Source: Hypholoma sublateritium FD-334 SS-4 (lineage: Eukaryota > Basidiomycota > Agaricomycetes > Agaricales > Strophariaceae). From it: a stretch of 64,000 nucleotides of DNA. Shown here piece after piece: positions 25,677-38,457 of the stretch. Under the pieces are notes generated by a model. It ran no database searches and was not told the DNA's origin. It was given only the letters and a program-made list of their open reading frames with translations. How positions within the stretch are numbered: position 1 is the first letter of the stretch; every line of letters starts with the position of its first letter. The DNA lies in NCBI GenBank assembly GCA_000827495.1, contig KN817545.1, positions 9,113 through 73,112 of the forward strand, in the 5' to 3' direction. The position numbers were made by a program, and so were the translations under genes.

Positions 25677-26331
25677 ATGTTGCGCTCACCCACCCGCTCG
25701 TCCTTCTCCCGCAGCCGTGACTCGGACTCCGCCACCCCACCCCCATCGCCATCGAAAAGATCTGTCCTGAGCATGGCAAGCGTCGCCGGCATCTTCATCA
25801 ATCTCCGACGCCTCGAAGGCAACACCGGGAAACGCATCCTCCTGCGCTCAGGCGACCCGCAGACCCACCAGAGCGTCGCCGACGGGTGTCGCAATGCGGG
25901 AACGATCCCCGTGGAGTACTCTGACCAGTATGTGTGCCAGGGCGGCGTCAATGTCTGTACCCTCCTCCGGGTCACCCGCCTCGCGCTCCTTGAGCACTGC
26001 AATCAGATGGGCGCCAATGCCCTCGTGGATGAAGAGTATGTGTTCTTACCCCGTCCTTCGTGTTCTTGAACTAACCGTTGTTCCGCATGTTAGGTGGGAA
26101 TGCCGCATTTCAGGCCCCAAGCCCTCGCCGAATGGGGCCTATAAAGTTGACGTATGTCTCGCTCCTCGTCTATTACACCCGGCGGAAGGCTCACGGAACC
26201 GGTATGTGTAGGTCGTGTATACAGCAGGAGCAACGAGGTCGACGAGCGCCGACCCCCGCAAGCCAGTGCATTTGGAAAAAGCGGAAAACATCCCAGGCCT
26301 CATGACCATCGTCCGACGCAAAAACGAGTGA
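25677..26331 (+). CDS. Small conserved hypothetical protein, 178 aa
   Basis: Three-exon model 25677-26035, 26094-26151 and 26212-26331. The N-terminus is Ser/Arg-rich and probably disordered (MLRSPTRSSFSRSRDS). A compact domain follows: INLRRLEGNTGKRILLRSG, VEYSDQYVCQGGVNVCTLLR, EHCNQMGANALVDEEWECR, then NGAYKVDVVYTAGATRS. It ends LEKAENIPGLMTIVRRKNE. The MGANALVDEEWECRI stretch weakly recalls the GANAVVG motif of YbjQ-type domains, but this is not enough to assign it. An in-frame ATG at about 25773 (MASVAGIF) is an alternative start that would remove the disordered tail. Confidence 0.7.
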
Positions 26332-28149
26332 ACATGGCGCCGGAACTCGGCCCTAGATTGTCGTGTACTGCCCGACAGCCCCGACAAGCGAAACTACTCC
26401 CACTCCTTCGTGCCTGCCTGAACTCGCTCTCACCCACTCGTTCGCGCTTTGTACCAATTCGGACTTCTTGGCATCTAACTTGTACAATCCTTCGGTTGAA
26501 TCGCAGTCACTCTCTCATTACGAGTTGCTTTTTCCTTCTTTTCGGCGCGCTTCCTTCTTCCACCGCTTTAAGAGCGATTCTCGACGATCTGCTCTAATGC
26601 TTCGCGCATACTCCTCTGTTCTCCCCGTTCCCGCGGCTTGCCATGTAAAATATTTATTCATCTCTCTGTAGCCCCCCACGTCGTCCCCGACTTGATTGGA
26701 CCAAACCTAGCACAAACCAAAAGTCTGTTACATTCATTCTTGTACACTTTGCACTCTGGATTCTCTCTGCATTCGCGCTTCGCACCATCTGTACATACCC
26801 TCCATCTGCTGTAGATACACGCTATACCTACCTACTTCTCCGTTAATTCAGCGACTTGTCCGCCTACTGGCCAGTTTTGACGGCCATCGCAAGCGTGCTC
26901 GCGGAGCAAGATCATCAGCTGATATGGGTGACGTTTCTCTGGTCATAGCCTGCACACCAGCATCTTCAATCGCCTCACGTTAGCCTCCGTGATCACGATC
27001 GAGTGATGCATCCACCCCCATCTCCACACCCCACGACGGTCATCGTCGTCTGATACCATCGCGCCGCGCGAAACGTCGAACCCGCGCAAGTCCATCGCCC
27101 GCGAGTCTCCGACTACCCGCCATCGACATCCGCTGATCATGCCACTGATGCTGAAGCTTATTCCATCGCGCGCTATCTATGTACATGGCTCCCGGCGCCG
27201 GGACGCTAGGAGGCGCTAGGCCTACGCGGACGTGATCCTCCACCCACGAGTGCCACGATATGTGATCTCCGTGCTTCGCGTTCTACATACGAGCAGCACA
27301 CTGCACTTTAGAGCAGCACGCTATAATTGTTATGGTGCGGCTTTGCAGCAGCCGTTGAGCCCCAGTGAGAAATCCGGAAACCCGTGCCAAACCACGCTGA
27401 CATCACTCAACGCGACACAACCAGACACAACAAAGAAGCAACGCGGCACAACCAAACTACAATTCTCCAACAATTCTCAGTCTTTCATTCGATCGTAGAA
27501 TACATGAATATTTGTTNGAAGTCATTGAAAGCCAGCGCCTGCTGCAATCAGATTGAAAGTTCTGAGGACCAATCATTACGTAAGTAGTTCACAACGGCCC
27601 GTCCACTCCAAGTCCACTCCATTGGAGTCCTTCCAATCCCATTGTAATATGCTTGCTGCGTTCCTACTATACGTTGCCGCTCACGACATTGAAACTCCCA
27701 AGCTGTGTTATTTGTCGCACACTTGTCATGTAAGTATTACAGTCAATATACAGACTGTCTCAAGCTGTCAATCTTTTGCAGGCGAGCAGAGTGCGCATGG
27801 CGCGCCTACTATTCCATCATGCGGCTCACGGAACAGAATAGGCCCATGCCACCGCAAGACGTCCGTGCTTCTGGTTAAACTTAGAGACCTCAAAGTAGCG
27901 ATGACGCGTACACATCATGTGATCAATATGCGGCGCGACGCACAACCCGGTTCTTTCCTCCGAAGTTCTAAGTTCTTTCTGTCCGCCATGTAACACCCCG
28001 CACATTCTTATTTGACACTCAATTCCTTCACTTTGAAGGTGCGAGAGGTGGCCTTGGTGAGTCTATTCTGATAGATTTGATCGACTTATTGCTTATATAG
28101 TACGCACTGGACCCTGGTACTTCTGTCCAAGTCGCGCCCTAGAGATGTT
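26332..28149. other. Intergenic, no supported gene
   Basis: Begins with T-rich 3' flanking sequence of the preceding gene. Short ORFs (26943-27140 minus, 27553-27993 plus) lack domains. One N at 27517. Confidence 0.4.
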
Positions 28150-28900
28150 CTAGGGCTGGATGACAGTCTCGGTAAGTATATGCCCAATATATGCGTCTCT
28201 TTTTTCACGGAATATTTCTGTAGCGCCATTTTCAAGGGAATTCNGTGAACAGGCAGCCGCACGAACATGTCGAGCTGGAGCTCCTGTTCAAAATTTCTCG
28301 AGCACGGGTTATCACGGTCTCTTTGAAGCTGTCTGATGATGGCCTTGCATTTTCACAGGTATTGCTCGCAACATCTGGTGTCTGCAAGAGGTCTGTGAAT
28401 AATAACGATCATGAGGTGACGACAGGTAAGTTCACGATTATAGTAAGTATAGAATTTAGTGTATGCTGAAATTGATCCCTAGATATTGCCCAGCAACATT
28501 ATCGTCAAGTAGCGGAGATGGTCACACAAGGGTAATGTCAATGGTCTATATCTTCGCCGATTTTGGAAGGTGCTGACGCATACACTAGCAATGTGACTTC
28601 CTCACCTCCCTCGGGGCTGGTTCTTATCAATTCATGATCTGCAGGCGCGCATACGGGACTGTCGACTTGCACCTGCAGTTTAGGGAATTGGGCGTGCCTA
28701 TTGGGGATGGGCAATGGGGCCGACGATGGAGGAGACCCGAACCAGAGAGGGGAGACGGCGGAGAGACTACTTATATGCAGCCCGGTGAGCTGTGGCGCTG
28801 TTACAGGGTCCTGTACATNTATTTTATTATGGTTTTTTGTCGTTCTGTACTGTTTAATGAAATGGCTTGCATTGTTGTTTCTCGTTTACTTTTGAGCTAA
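28150..28900 (+). other. Possible small multi-exon gene, unresolved
   Basis: Several canonical splice signals lie close together: GTAAGTATAT at about 28166, TTTCTGTAG before 28224, and GTAAGTTCACG at about 28426. Two overlapping frames across 28224-28360 look protein-like. One reads RHFQGNSVNRQPHEHVELEL, the other GLDDSLAPFSREF then EQAAARTCRAG. They cannot both be used and I cannot choose between them. Ns at 28244 and 28819 add uncertainty. No domain recognised. Confidence 0.25.
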
Positions 28901-29014
28901 ACCAAACGTGCCCACAGCCAGATTGCTAAACCAAATGAAAATGCCTATTACGGTTACCTAATGTTTGGTGTGGTTTTCGGGATTTCTCGCTGGGGTTGAG
29001 CAGCCGATATGTAT

Positions 29015-29065
29015 GTAGATAGATAGATCATAGATGGAATACTTAGATGGATAGATAAATATAGG
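29015..29065. repeat. GATA-type microsatellite
   Basis: Imperfect runs of TAGA/GATA (ATGTAGATAGATAGATCATAG, then TTAGATGGATAGATAAATA) in otherwise unique intergenic DNA 3' of het-C. Confidence 0.85.
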
Positions 29066-29750
29066 ATAGCAGACATGATAGATGCGCTGCGAGCCACTGA
29101 TGCCCCGGTTCCAAGCCCAAATTCTGCGGCCGCGTTCCGAGCAATGTGTTGAAGCGAATGAACGCGCCAATTAAGTAAGGCAAGTATGACGCCTCGACAC
29201 GTATGCTTTGTGCATATACTCTATCTTTAGAACTCGGTACAGAAATAGCTTTCCGACGCCGTGATGGCGGGACATGCCCAGCAGAGGGCTTCGACTTGGC
29301 TTCGACGCTTCGATCACAATGATAAAGTACTTGGCAACGTCAAAGCTTCGAACCTCCAAGAAATTCGAAGCAGCTTCGGAGTTCGGGCAGACTCTTCGGG
29401 ATCTCTGCGTCTATGCCTGTAAGTGCTTCTGGGCTGCGTAGACGTTTCAGGTGAAGCATGACATATCAATTATCATGAGAGCCTGATCCAAAGAAGAGAA
29501 GAGAAAGGATGGACGGACACCCATACCGATTGAGCAAGAAAATGCCCTTGATACGCAAATGTTCAGCGATTGAATAATTACCTGGGCCACCAGCGCATTC
29601 ACCGGTTGGGAACATTCAAAAAAACTTGAAATATACAATACAGTGTACAGCCCTGCCAATCCGTGGAGAATTTGACTTGTTCGTTTGTTTTTCTTACACG
29701 TCCACGTCGTTCGCTAAACGCTTCTTCCTTCCTAGTCCGCATCTCGCGCA
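29066..29750. other. Region 3' of het-C
   Basis: No gene seen. Probably contains the 3' UTR of the minus-strand het-C gene at its right end. Short direct repeats of CTTCGA-type sequence occur around 29290-29370. Confidence 0.45.
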
Positions 29751-32700
29751 CTACCATCCACCCCCGTACGGGGGGTTATTCCCTCCAGGCGCACCAGGGA
29801 ACTGGGGCGCGCCGTACGGATCCTGTGGGAATCCATATGGTGCTCCTCCGGGACCAGGCGGGCCAGGTGGCCCTCCAAACCCACCTAGTCCCCCTGCACC
29901 AGGGAATCCAGGTGGGCCCTCTGAGCCAGGAAACGCAGGTGGCCCGCCGTGCCCATGTCCATGGTGTCCGTGTCCGTGTCCGTGCCCATGATGACCTCCA
30001 TGCGGCGGGTTATCGTAGCCTCCCGAACCATACCCCCCGCCTTCGCCCTGATCCCCGGGGAATCCAGGGGCCGCGCCAGGGAACGTCGGCCTGCGCTCGG
30101 GCTCGCCTGGGTATCCGGGCCCAGTGCCAGGGAATGTTGGTTGGCGCTCCGGACCACCGCCGTATCCAGGCGCCGAGCCGGGGAACGAGGGCGGACCACC
30201 TTGCGACGGGGGCGCTCCGTATGAGGGTGCGTAGCCGGGCTGGAACGACGAGTTGCCGCCGGGCATCCCGTACGACTGCCCTGGCGGTGGGCCTTCAGGC
30301 CTGCCATACGAGGCATTAGGGAGCGCAGGCGCCCCGCCACCGTAATATGAAGCTGCCTGTCCCGACATCGGCGGCGGCGCAGACTGAGTCATTTGTCCTG
30401 GCCCGCCTTGGCCGTGCTGGTGTGCGCCCGCGCCCGGATATCCCGGCCCCCCAGGCACCTCGCGGCCCTGCCCCGCGCCGCCGAGGAACGATTGTGCTTG
30501 CGAGAAGCCTGGTACGTGGGACGACGCAAAGCCCTGCAACGAGGACTGGAACTGGTGCGCCTCGGTCTCGGCGAAAGTGCCCTGCGCCGCGGGAGGGCCG
30601 CCTTCACCCGCGAGACGGATATTTTCGTGGTTGCGCACGGCGTTCTTTCCCAGTCGCTGCATCGCAGAGCGCTGGTTCGGAAGTTTGGAGACCCAGTCTT
30701 TCATGTATTGCATCATTTCGCGCTGGATCTGGGAATTACTGTTGTGGAAATCTGGGTGAAATCTGCACAAGCGACGAATAAGTTACAAAGGAAAATATAC
30801 CATAACGAGAAACGACCAACAGGCATTGCAGAATATCTTCGGTCACTTGATGCACGTTCACAGAGGTGTCGTCCCAAGCCTTCGTGACCAATTTCACCGC
30901 ATGTCTCTGACGAAACGAGNTTAATTAAACGAGCAGCCTCGGCACTAATTCAATAAATTAGCAACTTACCACGATTATTTTGGCGATTTGTCCGGCAGGT
31001 TCGTTTAATATAAGGTTCTGAAAAGCTCCAGTATTAAATGGATGCGTTTATGTCTGTTAGGCCCAATAACTTACGAAATGGTCTTTGCTTAAGAAAGAGT
31101 GAGTTGGATCAGACTGGAATATTTGATTTTAACACGGTGTTGTGAAATGGCTACAATGAAAACTCACGGCTCGGGGATCGTTGAACACCTCGTATTGGTC
31201 GACGTTGTCGATAACCTCTCCTGAAACAGTAGACAAGCCACTGGTGGCGGATTTCAAGATCGGTTTCATAAATGGCTGTCATAAGCAGAAAGTAAATATA
31301 GGGATAGTAGCCTCCAGGCCGCAACGTACCTCGAGAGTGGTGAAGACGAAGACTTTGAAAACCCTGTGAATGAAGGATATAAACTAAAGGCTATAAACAT
31401 ACCAGATATAGAATCTGTGATTTTCTCAATCAACGGTCCGAGCCCAGGAATCTTCTCTGTTAATAATTTCCAATTAATGATCTTGCCCTAATGCACTGGC
31501 CTAAATTCGGTCGGCACTCACCAATTGTTTTCGAGATTTTCTTGACAACTAGTATTAATGCACGTCAGAACTTTCACGGAGACCAAGGTTCATTTACAGA
31601 CATACCAGAATCCCTGAATGTCAACACCTGCCACAGCACGGAGTGCAGCTCCTGCGGGCTCATTTCATCCGGATTCTTGCCGCCAGCAGCAGGCCCTGCG
31701 CGGATGCGCTCAATATTATCCAAGTCCCGCGACATGTCGCTGCCTGACCCTCCCGGGATCGCGAATAATAGATCGCGGAGAGTGTCCGCAGGATTAATTG
31801 GAGGTCCACCGGGACCGCGCGTGTTGGAAAGTGATTTGCTGCGCGCCTTATCCAACTCTTTGTTGAGATCCGTGACGGATGCCTGGTTACAAAATAGACT
31901 TAGATGTGCATTTATCTGAGCGGTAAGAAAAAGTCGTACGGAGCTCTATGACATGGACCAGGGTCGGGATAAATGTTAAGTTGGAAGCCAAACAACTATT
32001 GTTGGCAACATACGAGGTGATCGGTAGCCTCTATAGGCTCGGGAAGTCAACATCATAGCTGTGTATAAATGCAGCACGTAAACTTACCTCCAAGTAGGGA
32101 AAAGATAAAATCGCTGGAACCAAAGGACCCGGTAACGATGGGTGCAACCCACTTTCCATTGGGTGCTTGTATGCGCACTTGGTCGCCAACATGAACAAAG
32201 ACCTCTTGGTGGCCTAGGGACACCAGCGCCAGCTCGCAAAAGTTAGAGTGGGCAGAGAAGTCTTCAAGCGTGTGGAGCTGTATGTGGAGAGTCATGATGA
32301 ATCCTACGCAACTTCGATCAAGCCGCGTACCGACTGCCCCAGGAGCCTGAATGCCTCGTATTCGTCCTGCTTTTGCCCATTAGCGCGATTTTGACGCCCG
32401 TGATGGATGCATCGCTCAAGTGTGCGGCGCACGAGACCCTTCGAGGTATCCCAATGTCCCTGCTCGTTGGCAATGTAGTTTTTCATGCCAGTTTGAGGAT
32501 CGATTTCGAGTTCTCTTGGCTGTAGGAGACGTAAATCACAGTACGCAAGCGTGATGTGGATACTTACGTCGACGGGGCCTCTGAGATTGGGATGATACTG
32601 GCGCGCGTCTTCGCCTTCGCCATATCCTTTAGGGTTGTCGATGTGTTCCGTGGGTAGGTAAACTCCCAATCGTTCAGGCGTAACCTCGAATTCGTGAGTT

Positions 32701-33356
32701 GCGTATCCGTGTGCCTGTAGATGATGTTAGATGGGGAACATATTGCTGTACGGCATAATTACAAGAAATCCAAGGACCATGCATAGGTTGATGATTGTCT
32801 ATATTGTTGATCGTCAGCGAAATGGACCTCAAACTATTAATCAAACGCTCACCTGAAGAGGCACCTTCTTGAGTGACGCAATATCGACAGCCTGACTGTA
32901 GTCACGTAACCAATTCCTTCGCGGATGGGAAAGTTCAATGAAGGATCGAGGAAATTGGCTTCACAACACACCCAAAGTACACCCGTTTTACATCCAATCC
33001 ATTGAACTTGGTGCCCTTCGACCCCAGCAAGCTACCGAGAGCGAATCCACCGCCGGCGGCGGAGCCTTTCTTTATCATTTCAGAGAGAATATCTTCCTGT
33101 AGGAACAGATCTATTCAGCGCCCAAGCTCGTGTCTGCAATAGAAAACAGAAGCGCACAATATCACCATGACGGAAGGCGCGACCCTCCATATACGCAAAG
33201 CTAAGGCCCATGATAAAGATCGGGGCATATCAGGATAAGATCGGGTACGTACGAAGGAATGTTTCCTGCACCGAATGCATATACGCCATTCTGCGACAGG
33301 CAGAAGGCGAAGATAACAAAGAGTACAAGAAGATAGGTGGTGTTTCTGCGAGCCAT
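29751..33356 (-). CDS. het-C: Het-C heterokaryon incompatibility protein
   Basis: An 18-exon minus-strand model (starting 33356-33253, 33200-33158, 33096-32972, 32916-32853; last exon 30762-29751) gives 862 codons with all phases consistent. A signal peptide (MARRNTTYLLVLFVIFAF) precedes FGAGNIPSFAYMEGRAFRHG, the conserved Het-C start. The body carries GTKFNGLDVKRVYFGNWLRD, HGYATHEFEVTPERLGVYLP, QSLHTLEDFSAHSNFCELAL, NEPAGQIAKIIV and RHAVKLVTKAWDDTSVNVH. The last exon is a Gly/Pro/Tyr-rich tail with HGHGHG and FPGxxPG repeats, as in ascomycete Het-C. Het-C proteins are secreted or membrane-associated and take part in non-self recognition. In animals and fungi relatives are broadly distributed, so an allorecognition role here is inference. 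The microexon at 32030-32014 (17 nt) and exon 13 (23 nt) are the least certain. One N (30920) lies in an intron. Confidence 0.93.
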
Positions 33357-34289
33357 GGTAGGAGGAATTAATATTGCTCTGCTGCCGCTATATATATTGT
33401 TGTGGTTGGGAGCAAGAAGCGGTGCAAGGCTATCCACATTCAGTCCGTTCCCTATTAGTATGCCAACTTTTGCTGAAATGGTATCCTGCGGAATGACTGT
33501 CGCGTAGCTATTCATTGTTTACTGTTACTCATCGCAACTCAATCCAGGAAGTCTTCAAAATCTGTGCCAACTTCAGGTTTATCCAAACTTCATCTGCCTT
33601 GTCATGGTCTTGTCGGCCTCAATCAGAGTATGATCTCATCGGCCATCAGCACATCAGCGCCACGGCTCGGCGTTTCGCAGACGCCCATAAGTACTTACTT
33701 ACGCTCAGAACATACACTCAGGTGAACACGACTCGTAGTAGTGTCGGGTGGTCACGCACACTACGCCCCAAAAATTTGTCTCGATTTTGGAGTCATTGCT
33801 TGAAATTTAATTAAATCGTGGAATCTGGTCGTAGTAATATGCAGCCAGTCTATTTTTTCCTAAGAGTGTTGCATCATGATTGCCTAGAGGAAAATATTCG
33901 AGCACAAAGCTAGGGTTTCGTTCCATTTTCATGAGAAGTGTCCTTCGGGACTTATACGCGTCTAACAGTAATGGGGACGGATGTAACACCAGCCAACATA
34001 TTTAAGCGCCCGGGCGGCGGGCACCATTAGACTTACAGGAACAAATAGGGTATTAAAGTATTCGAGTAGCAGTAAAAACACTCGGGCACCCATATCATGC
34101 AGAGAAAGTACTAAGCGATCAGTCCTGACCGCACAAGACCTTGTATTGATGTACGACCGAAAGCTTGACTTTGTGGCTGGACTGACAGCGCGGTTGGACA
34201 TCAGGAAATTAGGGAGGTTCCTATCTGATCGTATGAGCATTCGAAATGTATTACAGATGATCGTCGCCATTACGAATCAGTAAGCATAT
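33357..34289. other. Upstream of het-C, no gene seen
   Basis: Holds the het-C promoter (minus strand) next to 33357. The remaining DNA has only short frames without domain or splice support. Confidence 0.45.
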
Positions 34290-34960
34290 TTTAGATCAAT
34301 TCAAAAGGCCAGATATGCGTAGATAGTTGTAGGTCCAGCTAATAATCTAGATGTGATTTTGGGAATTTATTATAATGATGTAGCACTGCCATGGAATTGA
34401 CACCTTCCTTCTCTATGATGATAGAATAGCAGCCATATTTTCGATGATTGTCTGCAAGACCTCAGGTTCTCAGAGGCTTATAATATTGCTATAAAATTTA
34501 GATCAATCCACAACGCCAGATATACGTAGACAGCTGTAGGCGCGTTTATCATAATAATGTCGTGGTGCTATAAAATTGATCTTATCCTTCCACATGACGA
34601 CGGAGCCGCTGTAGGATTCTCATAAAATATCTACAAGATATCGGACGCTCGGAGACTCATATTGCATTGCAAACTAAGAGACTACCAGACGGGGTGTCAT
34701 AATAATGTGGCATCATCACGCGGGCCTCCTATATCGATGACAGAACCGCTACTACACTGTAGAATTGATATTTTCCCTCTGCATGGTGGTGGAGCTGCTG
34801 TAGGATTTTCATCAAATATCTACAGGATACTGGAGGTTCAGCAATTCACAAACTAGGAGACAATCAGATAGAATATCATGAATTTGTCACAATAATGTTG
34901 CATTACCACCGTTTGCACCATCTTTCTCGATCGATGACAGAGCCGCTACTATGTTTTCAT
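34290..34960. repeat. Degenerate AT-rich tandem repeat, about 180-200 bp unit
   Basis: At least four diverged units. Anchors recurring in order are GCCAGATATGCGTAGATAG / GCCAGATATACGTAGACAG (about 34310, 34512), TCATAATAATGT (34550, 34697 and related at 34886), GATGACAGAACCGCTACTA (34736 and 34933), and GCTGTAGGATT-TCAT-AAATATCTACA (34610 and 34795). The region is noncoding. Confidence 0.75.
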
Positions 34961-37353
34961 TGGTTATTGAAAAGTTGTTACAATGTCAGATAATTATGAC
35001 TTAGGGCCGTCATACGCAATGCCATGAGCCTATGGTAGTGAAGTTACAATACTACACAGTTTTGACAGAACTGTCATACAAAGTTGAGAAGTTCACACTA
35101 TGTATTTCCCGACAACAAAGCAGCTGCAGTTTCCTGATCGAATGCTTACGAGATAGGTATTTATAATGCATTGAAATGAATAGCAATATGGGTGAAATAT
35201 TGTTTGCGCGTCACTTTGAAAAGAAAAGAAAATCTTATTCATGTATTATATACCGTACATGTAACTACGACGCAATGACGAGCTCTAAATGGCTGGCAAT
35301 GTACTCTCATTTCCATCAATCCGACCAGCCCCTCCATCCAAACCAGCCGGTAAGAGATCCACTGACTCCTCCAAGTTTTGAAGGCTGAAGACCCTGATGT
35401 CAGCGACGTGGAGTACGAGGGCGAAGAATGCACCTTGTGCGGCGTGCTGCACGCCGCATGAACCCGAGCCATCGCTCCAGCCCGGGCTTCAAGTGGTCCA
35501 TCACTGAAAGGACATCGGTACGAGTCGCACGGCTCGAGAGGCGCTTTCAGGTGCCAGCCGGCAGCAACCGGCTGCATCTGCCCGTGGGGGTCGGACAGGG
35601 CACACAAATGTCAGGCGGAGGTGTGCAGTTGAACGCACGAGACGGGCGAGCCTACGCAGCAGGTGGAATAAGGCATTGGCATAGGCAGAGGGTAAGAACA
35701 CGCACCAAAGGGTTTTTCGTCCCGTTCCTCAGCTAGCCAGGCGGTGGCCTACGGAGCATACCGCATCCGCATACAGAGACAAGCGATGTGCGCGGGGGAC
35801 AAAGACACGCCACATCCGCTTGCACTTGCCCTGACTGCTGCCCTCATTTGAGGGACGCTATTGGTCAGAACGTGCTGCGGTGCAGAAGGAGTGAATACGC
35901 ACCAATACCCTTTTTGATACCATGAGGGCGGCGTACATCTAAAAAAACACATTTTCTGGAAAGGTAGTCGAAAACTTACCACTATAAGAGGAAGACCTAG
36001 GAGGGAATGATACAAGTACTGTCTACTTCAATTCGATTGTTCTCGAAACGCGTTCGCATGTTGCCAGCTAACACGACTTACTGCACAGTAGTCGCCTTGT
36101 CTTGAAGCAGGAAGATGTATACAAGCAGAGCGTAGTCGCAATCGGAGGGACCTGGAAGTCGGGATGATTGCGGTGGGGCGTGAGTGGGAATTAGCTAGGT
36201 ATGTAGGTAGGACTTGACAGGACGATTGCGTTTATATACCTTCATACTCGTGGAGCCTCTCCACCCTTCGCAGCTATTCAAAGATAAACAACGTCATTGG
36301 TGGGACCGGCATCCCCTCCAAAGCTAATTGCCGATGGAGCCATGTCGAAATTCAGGCACTCCACGGCGCCTCTGAATCAGCGCTGAGGGACGCCGTTTGC
36401 GGAAAACTGCTCACCATCATGGCCGGAATCCGTGGCGTTCTCGGGCATTCGCATTGTGGAGCACCCTTGGTTGAAGCGGGGCTCCACAAGCCCGGCGTGG
36501 CGTTGCCTTGCGCGGTTCGCAAAAATCGCCCACACACTCGTCCTCGTCGTCGGTCTCGTGATCCACCGCATCTTCATCATCCCGTTCAACGGCGCGGGCT
36601 AGGAACGCTTGCGTCTGGACCTGGTCTGGCTCAAGCGAGTCAGTCGCGACTTCAGGCGGGGGTTTTTGATGCGCACCATTTGATCAGGAAGAGGCATCCC
36701 GGGCTCTAGAAAAGACAGCGCGTCAGACTCGGATGAGGACCAGCAAGTCGCATGCGGGGATGGACTGGCTGATGCCACGCTGTTTGGTGTCTCACACGCC
36801 TGACGATGTGCAGAGCCTCCAAGCGGCGCGGCAGCAGACGGGCCAGCCCGCCGATATTCTTCTAGCACAAAAAGCAGCGCTTACCCACCAGTAGGGAGAG
36901 AAACGGACCAGACGCGCGGTGGGTGGGTTCAAGTTCAAGGCAATCACTGCGTCCAATGTCACAGTCTTGTTTAAATTGATCTAATCAGTGCTTATTCATC
37001 AGTGATCACGCAAATTTCCGTTCTATACGACTCACACCTTGAACTATTAAGTAGACTGAAAATGAAATTACTGAGTAGCAAGCTCGATCATTCGCATCGG
37101 CCCCTCCATATGACAATACTGATAGTATTTGATAACTGTAACTACAATTTAAACTACGCCTATCAAAATGAGATCAAAATTAGAGCCCTTCCAAGTTCAG
37201 GGCCGAGCTGTCGTAGTGGTCGCAGATGCCTGGCAGCTCGGCGAGGGCGGGGAAGTGCATCTGCAATTCGTGATCAATCGTAGTAGGCACGGGTAGCTGC
37301 CGTTGAGGGTAGAAGCGCATGCAAAAGGGGCGTACCTTTCAACCCCATTTGCG
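34961..37353. other. Gene-poor DNA, no supported gene
   Basis: Frames at 35239-35736, 36352-36868 and 37002-37283 exist on both strands. None shows a domain, a consistent intron pattern or an edge that fits a gene. GC-rich islands (35380-35760 and 36320-36880) stand out from AT-rich flanks and could be remnants of decayed genes. Confidence 0.4.
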
Positions 37354-38457
37354 TTACAACCTCCTACTCTTCGTGGCAGAGCGTTTGAATTTGGTAGCGG
37401 AGGGGGGGAAAGCAAAAGGGCCCGATTGATCGTGGCCCTGCAGCGCTTGTGCTACAGAAGGGGTGCTTGCGGATTTATAGCCAGAGCCCGACGCAACTGG
37501 TGGGGGCGTGTGTTTCAATGTGGTTGTGCTACTGCATGGGGTGGCATCTCTCCCTTGGCTGGAGATCTCGGTGGGAGTGTCCAAGTCCGTGTCGGTCGCG
37601 GCATCATAGATCTGTCGCAGCGTGCAGCCGTTCTCGTTCTCTATGACTTCAAAGCAATCAATCTTTTTCACAATCGGTTTAGGGAATGTGGCCTCAACTT
37701 CGCTGTCACTATCACTGTCAGAGATGATAATGACGGAAGGGGGCTGCCTCTTCAAAACAGAGACCGCCTCAACTTCGCCGTCGCTGTCACTGTCAGAGAC
37801 GACGATGACTGAAGGGACTCGGAGCTGCCTCTTCAAAACTGAGCCCGATGGTGTTGAGGCGGCAGAAGTTGGCGATGGGATAAGAGCAACTGGCCTATCG
37901 AAACGAGAAGCAGGGGTTCCAATATTGGGACGGGGCGTTGGGGCTCTGGCAGTCGCATACAGACTATCCATGCGCAGGATAGAAACGCTGTTGGTCCGGC
38001 AAGAGATGTCCCAGCTTTTGACGGCTTCTACCCAGGTCTTGCACGTCGTCCAGTTTCTGAACACAGGAAACGGTTGAACGGAACGACGGACCTCGGAACT
38101 ATCTCTCATGGTATAAGCAGCGTAAACGGGAAGTAAAGACAAGGAGGCTTACAGATTGTGAAATACTCCAACTGCTAAGCCTTTGGTGACTACGTAGTAC
38201 AGGCGACCGAGGTACCACCCGGCAGGCTCGACAAGTTCAGAGGCCTTGATGATTTGCAAACTTGAATGGTTGAAAGCTCCTTTATTGTTCATGTCGTCCA
38301 GATCGTAGCCGGCTTCCAACGGTGACTGGGAGGGACAGTCAATATTAAGATCTTCCTGATGAGCAGTACAAGGTACAAACACGACAGAAAGAGAGTGTTG
38401 AAACGAGAACTTGTATACCATCCATGGAAAACAAGAAAAGAAACGGGGACGTACCAA
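37354..38457 (-). CDS. RNase H1 N-terminal-like domain protein with tandem SIM-like motifs
   Basis: The 3' exon (38104-37354) joins an upstream exon ending at 38153 through a GTAAGC...GAG intron. The spliced reading gives WYLGRLYYVVTKGLAVGVFH followed by FPVFRNWTTCKTWVEAVKSW. This recalls the viroplasmin/RNase H1 N-terminal fold (YYVV..G...G.F, then a short helix with EA). Downstream, two near-identical motifs SVIVVSDSDSDGEVEA and SVIIISDSDSDSEVEA lie about 25 residues apart. Each has a hydrophobic core followed by an acidic serine stretch, the form of a SUMO-interaction motif. The C-terminus is Ser/Pro/Lys-rich. The 5' end is unresolved: a probable intron (GTACGT...CATCAG, about 38452-38363) means the true start lies upstream of 38457. 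Confidence 0.55.

Noticed and set aside
29885..30340. Second ORF within the het-C tail
   Set aside because: Out-of-frame shadow of the Gly/Pro-rich last exon.
36352..36868. Possible gene in a GC-rich island
   Set aside because: Several competing frames on both strands, none with conserved blocks or usable intron borders.
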